Below the pieces are notes generated by a model. That model had not been told where the DNA came from and made no database searches. It saw nothing but the letters and a program-made list of their open reading frames with translations. Positions 59,543 to 64,000 of a stretch of DNA of 64,000 bases are shown here, piece after piece (positions within the stretch are counted from its first letter, which is position 1; each line of letters begins with the position of its first letter). The DNA is taken from positions 42,946,908-43,010,907 of the forward strand of contig NC_079516.1 of assembly GCF_000801105.2 (NCBI RefSeq). Direction: 5' to 3'. Source of the stretch: Raphanus sativus (lineage: Eukaryota > Streptophyta > Magnoliopsida > Brassicales > Brassicaceae). A program made the translations under genes and the position numbers.

Positions 59543-59902
59543 GATATCTCTTTTCAAGGTCACTCGATCATTACTCCTGATGTTTGTTTTCCGAGACTTA
59601 ACAAGACGTGGAAGGCGAATGTGATTTGCATTGTGTGTCCACATTTGAAATTTACATAAACCCTTAAAGCTAGATTCATTGGGTCAGAAGATTACTGATT
59701 GTATCTTTTCTGAGACTAGAGGTGAAATGAAACAGAATGATCATCTCATTGGGTAAGCAAGCTACGTAGAGATTTATATATATATATATACTGCCAAAAC
59801 GTTCTATGAAAATTTTCCAGTTTTAGTTTGCTTAGTACGGGTAAAAATAGAAAAAACATGATCAAGGTATTAGATGATATAGTCTAGATGATGTTGTCTT
59901 CT
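59543..59902. other. Convergent 3' region between the uncharacterised gene and FPP7
   Basis: Holds both 3' untranslated regions and a short TA run at about 59777-59791. No gene. Confidence 0.5.
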
Positions 59903-62871
59903 CTAGGTAGCAAATAGATTAGGGAGCTTCTTGCTCTTGCGGTTATTTTTCCTCCCCAACAGCCTTCTCCAGAGGCTCCTAACTCCGCTGCTCTTCTTCT
60001 GGGGAGTAATGGCGAAGCAGTTTGATTCAGAACCTTTGCTTTTCTTGTCTGAGAGAAGAATATGTTCTAATGCGTCAATGGTTTCATTGTAGACAGAACC
60101 GCCTCCTTTTCCGTTTTTATCAGCTGTTTCAGGTTTCTTCTGATGCGTGGGTTCTCCAGTGTCGTCATCTTCTGCCTTCATCTGATCCAAAAGAGATGAT
60201 CTCTGAGTGGTCAATCTCTTCTCTGGTTTTATCTCTTGTGAAGGTAGTGCAGTAGCTAAGTTGTTCGATTTGTCGGTATGCTGAGGTGTGAGTTTGTCTG
60301 AAAGTAAAGCTGCTTCTTTTGAGTTAGTCAATGCTTTGAGCTGCTTTCCGAGGTTAAGAATCGTCTCTTGACACTCGGCTAGCTTTTCAGAAGCTGCAGT
60401 TATCTCCAATTCCTGTGTCATCAAACACAGAAGAAAACCTCAGCCTCTCGTCAAAATGTAAGAATTTGATCTTGCGCTGGTTACTTACAGTTCGCATGTT
60501 CTGTTGTTCCTCCCGCTTGAGCTCGTTCGCTGAAGCACTGCAACAAGAGTACCACAGGATGCATCATGCATCAGAGATAAATCTATGATTGATCAAAGTG
60601 TTCACGCATGCACATACTGTACCTGGCCATCTTGTCCTTTGCCTCTTCTTCAACAATTTTGCTTGTCGGCTCGTGATCTTTGCAAGCTAAAGAGGAAACA
60701 TCGCTTCCACTCAGCGACTCATCCCATTCGAACTGCTTCTTGATCTCTTCTCTCATGCTTGAAACATTTTGAAGAGAGAAGCAATGGTTCACCATCCATT
60801 CCAACACAGAGCTTAACTCTTCTGCAAACTTCTTCATGTCTGCTTTTCTGTCTATTAGATCGTAACAAGTCTGAAGAAACCGCTGCAATACACTACTTAG
60901 CTCTGTACTTCTCCACTGCAAGACACGAGCAGTGTAACCCGAAAGCCTTTCATCTTTTAAGCTGACTCCTTCGATAATTCCAACGATTCTGCGGATCCAT
61001 TTGCTGATATCACACTCTGTGTCTGGTCTACCCTCCACAGTGAGAGTCTCGGTCTGTTTTAAGCTTGTATGGTCTACATCAGTGTGCCTCTGAATTTTCA
61101 TTGCTTCTGTTGAATCTTCATTAGATTCGTTCTCTACCGGACCAGTAGCTGAAATGGAATCAGAAGAGAAGATAGGAGAGCTTCCAGGTACTGTACTTGT
61201 AGCCATTGCAAGCTTCTCCATTTCAGCAAAGTCATCCATCAGTTTCATCTCCGAAACTTTAGGGATCGAGCTCATTTGCTTCTTCTTCTTCTTGAAATTC
61301 TCCAGGTCTGAAAGCAATGCAGAAGCCCAAGATTCAGAACAGCTAACTTTATCATCATTGTCAAACTCTGGAAACGATGCAAGAGAGACTTCATGGGACA
61401 CATTGCTCCTCCGGCTTGGCTCAATGTTTGTTGTTGTGCTTTTAGAAGATTCCTCGAGTTCTAGTAGTCTAGAAGCTGTTCTCGAACACATGTTTCTTGA
61501 GAACTGAAGCTCACTGGCTTTCTTGTTTAAGGCATCCCTCAGAGTCTTGTTCTCTTCTTCCAGTAAGCATAACTGCTCAGTGAGGTTATTGATCTTTTCT
61601 GAATCGATCGTCGCGCCAATAAGGGTTCTTCTCCTTCCTAACATCTCTACTTCGTGTCTCGTTTTGGACAGAGCAACAGGTCCCGGTAACCGTTTCCTGA
61701 CAAGTATCCGTAACCTTTGACACTCTTGTTCTAGCTTTGCAACTTTCTTCACATTCTCTAAGTTAAGTCTATGAGATGCTTCAGCGGTTCGACGACTAAA
61801 CTCTCTTTCTTCATTCCGAAGCTCCAACTCTTTCTCCAGCACTCTAATTTCATATCTCAGCGTAACGGTTTCCTTTTCCTTTGACTCTAAACTACCCACC
61901 AAAGCATTGAAATCAGACACGATGCGGTCCCTCTCTCTGTTCAAGTCTTCAACTGTTTTGTTCTTTGCTAACAAAGCCTTTGAGAGCCGAGTGTTCTCGC
62001 CTTCTGCTTCTGCAAGTTTCTTACACGTGTCCGCCATTTCTGTCTTTACAACATTCAATCTTCTTTCGTATTCATGTGATGCTTTTGTCAAAGCATCATG
62101 CATCCTTTGCTCCTGCTCGTCCCGGACAAAACGTAGCTGCAGCATACATTCTTTTAGACCAGCATCTGTGTGACTCGACCTCTCCTCGCTCCTGTGTTTC
62201 TCAGTCAAAGCTTCTTCTAGCTTCTTCTTGAGAGATGCTGATTCAGCTTTTGTCTTCTCCCATCCTGTTAACATAAAATGCATATGGGAACAAGTACGAC
62301 TTGTGAAGAGAACAAAAGGAAAAAATAAGATTCGATCACAAGAGCTTAAGATTTAGTAAAGTTACCAATAATTGCTTCTTGCATCTCAGACTTATGCTTA
62401 CTGCTCTCAGCTTCGAGAGAGGTAAGCTTATCGTTTAGACTTGTAAGGCGATTCTCCAGATGTAATTTGTCAGCGACAAGCTTCTCAATCTAGTTTTAAG
62501 AACACAATCAAGCTCATGATCAGCAAAGCTGTATAGGTTTCTCAATCAATGGTGCTTCAGATTTTAGTACATCTTTAGCAAAAAAAGAAGCTTGAAGGGC
62601 TTTGCTTTTGTCTCACCAAGAAAGACAATTAAAAACATAGTGAAACGAAAGAGTTGAATCTCAAACCAGACCACACTCTGGTATTCAAGTAGTAACGGTA
62701 GAAACATGTCTCAAGAAGGGTACATAAGAAGATACATTGTCCAACCTAACAACAAGAAAGACACAAATGTCACATCATTAATGTCCACCTTACCTCTTCA
62801 TTGGAGGATATGCCATTACTTTGGACAAGGGTTGATTTCTTCTTCCAGGACCATGATGCTTTATGGTCCAT
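59903..62871 (-). CDS. FPP7: Filament-like plant protein (DUF869 coiled coil)
   Basis: Five exons on the minus strand (62871-62794, 62489-62366, 62264-60623, 60537-60489, 60412-59903) give 800 residues. The N-terminal MDHKASWSWKKKS is the signature start of the FPP family. Long heptad-patterned coiled coils cover residues about 28-320 (with EEKNT, LEEENKTLRDALNKK) and resume around 600-670. Conserved FPP blocks include SWASALLSDLENFKKKK and the DISKWIRRIVGIIEGV region. The C-terminus is basic (SLWRRLLGRKNNRKSKK). FPPs interact with MAF1/WPP-domain proteins and with microtubule- or membrane-associated partners; the exact role is unsettled. Arabidopsis FPP7 (At2g23360) is about 900 residues, so this copy is somewhat shorter, without any visible break. 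Confidence 0.93.
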
Positions 62872-63319
62872 CTATTACCCACACAACTACTCTTCAAGAC
62901 AATATCTTATTACACAAGCAAAAACGAAAGACTTTTTTAGTAACTCATTTGCATAACTTATAAGAAGATAAAATAAAGTCCTGACTTTTTTGGATCCCAC
63001 ATTTCTAAAAAGGACCCACATTTACAGGTGAATGCGACTCAAAATCAAGATTAAGACTGAAGAACAAAACCCCCAAAAAAGAACCCAAAAAAAGTTCCCA
63101 AATATAGAATAACAAATCTCCCAAAATGCATAAAAGATAAAGCTCAATCGGTGTGGCTTCTACATGCACTAAACAAAAAAAAAGTTGAAAGACTTTAATA
63201 GAAGAAACACATGACGAATCAATAAAGTTAGATTTGTTTTTAACCCACATTAAGAAGATTCGTAGAAAGAAAGCCAAGAAAGAAACCAAAAAACAAAACA
63301 AAACAAAAACTCTACTCAC
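62872..63319 (-). other. 5' untranslated-region intron of FPP7
   Basis: On the minus strand a GTGAGT donor (63319-63314) and an acceptor GGTAATAG directly before the ATG at 62871 define a likely leader intron. The upstream leader exon (about 63320-63530) is CT-rich on the minus strand, typical of a plant 5' untranslated region. Confidence 0.55.
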
Positions 63320-63530
63320 TTTGAATCGAAAGAAACTAGCACCAGACTCCTCCGATCGTCTGGAGGAAATAACAATGGAGATTAGTAAACAAAGGAGGAA
63401 GAGATTGAACAAGACAAAAGAAATAAAGATAACAGAGGTATTGACAAATGAAAGTGTAAGGAAAAGGGACTGTTTGACGAAGTTTAAGAGAGAGAAGAGA
63501 CAGTAGAGTGAGGGAGTGACGTGTCGGGTA

Positions 63531-64000
63531 GCATCTGATCGAGATGGTCCACGTACGCTTCATGAACGTTGGATCCTACGATACTAGTTACTTAAATGTA
63601 AACATGTTTAGAAAAAGTTAATTTGTATTTAAATGTAAACATGTTTATGAATTTAATGGACCTCGGAATGCTTAATACGTTGAGCTTATAATTCTATTTT
63701 TATTATTTTATTGAAAGAGTGAGTAGTAATTAGCTAATTACTAGGAATGCTTTATGCTTACTGGAATAATTATTTGGTTTAAGCGTGCAATCTAATCAAC
63801 TTTTGAGCAGAGCTTTTGTTTTGTAGTTTACCTTACGATCTCTATCTTAAGACTTAAACTACTGGTATCTTTTAAATGGAAATTAACTCAAAACTAATAA
63901 CAAGCTTCTCGAATCAAAAAGCATACTAAATTACTTCTTTTTTGTAGGAGGAATATAACCTTATTTGTATTTTCTTTTTACATAGATGCCTTAACTTAAA
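63531..64000. other. Upstream flank of FPP7
   Basis: Promoter-side sequence, AT-rich. AAATGTAAACATGTTTA occurs twice (about 63594 and 63632). No gene seen. Confidence 0.4.

Noticed and set aside
61154..62231. Plus-strand frames across FPP7
   Set aside because: They are antisense to a well-supported coiled-coil exon.

Overview
The window is plant nuclear DNA: spliced genes with GT-AG introns, AT-rich intergenic sequence and many transposable elements. The gene content and order point to Brassicaceae, most likely Brassica or a close relative. Seven genes lie in the same relative order as their Arabidopsis thaliana chromosome 2 counterparts, read in descending locus number from memory: methylesterase (At2g23550-23620 cluster), GDSL esterase/lipase (At2g23540), WAKL14 (At2g23450), CEP3 (At2g23440), KRP1/ICK1 (At2g23430), NAPRT2 (At2g23420), an uncharacterised protein (probably At2g23370) and FPP7 (At2g23360). 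Genes I would expect in between, such as XLG1, cis-prenyltransferases and CURLY LEAF, are absent. That is the pattern of a fractionated segment left after Brassica genome triplication.

Layout. 0-5.8 kb: repeats, including a 1.6-kb Mutator-like insertion with a 9-bp target duplication. 5.8-9.8 kb: one intact methylesterase gene, then two decayed tandem copies. 10.3-11.9 kb: GDSL lipase (minus strand). 13.3-14.5 kb: F-box/LRR gene that lacks its 3' end. 18.1-20.6 kb: WAKL14 receptor kinase. 21.3-25.7 kb: degraded endogenous caulimovirid (pararetrovirus) fragments with a duplicated promoter-like block. 27.8-28.4 kb: LINE remnant. 29.6-30.1 kb: hAT-type MITE. 31.2-37.45 kb: intact Ty1/copia retrotransposon with identical 157-bp LTRs and a 5-bp target duplication. 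37.6-40.6 kb: a hAT MITE, then a 108-bp perfect inverted repeat fused to a truncated hAT-like element. 44.7-48.9 kb: CEP3 peptide precursor and the CDK inhibitor KRP1. 49.7-52.1 kb: another hAT MITE and a Stowaway-like MITE whose empty site survives in an adjacent duplicate. 53.1-62.9 kb: compact gene space (NAPRT2, uncharacterised gene, FPP7).

The host genes do not form a pathway. They cover hormone-ester hydrolysis, lipid hydrolysis, cell-wall signalling, peptide signalling, cell-cycle inhibition, NAD salvage and a coiled-coil cytoskeletal/membrane protein. I found no clearly new biological system. The most unusual structures are the foldback fused to a hAT end, the young copia element and the rearranged viral promoter repeats. 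No tRNA, rRNA or CRISPR array was recognised.
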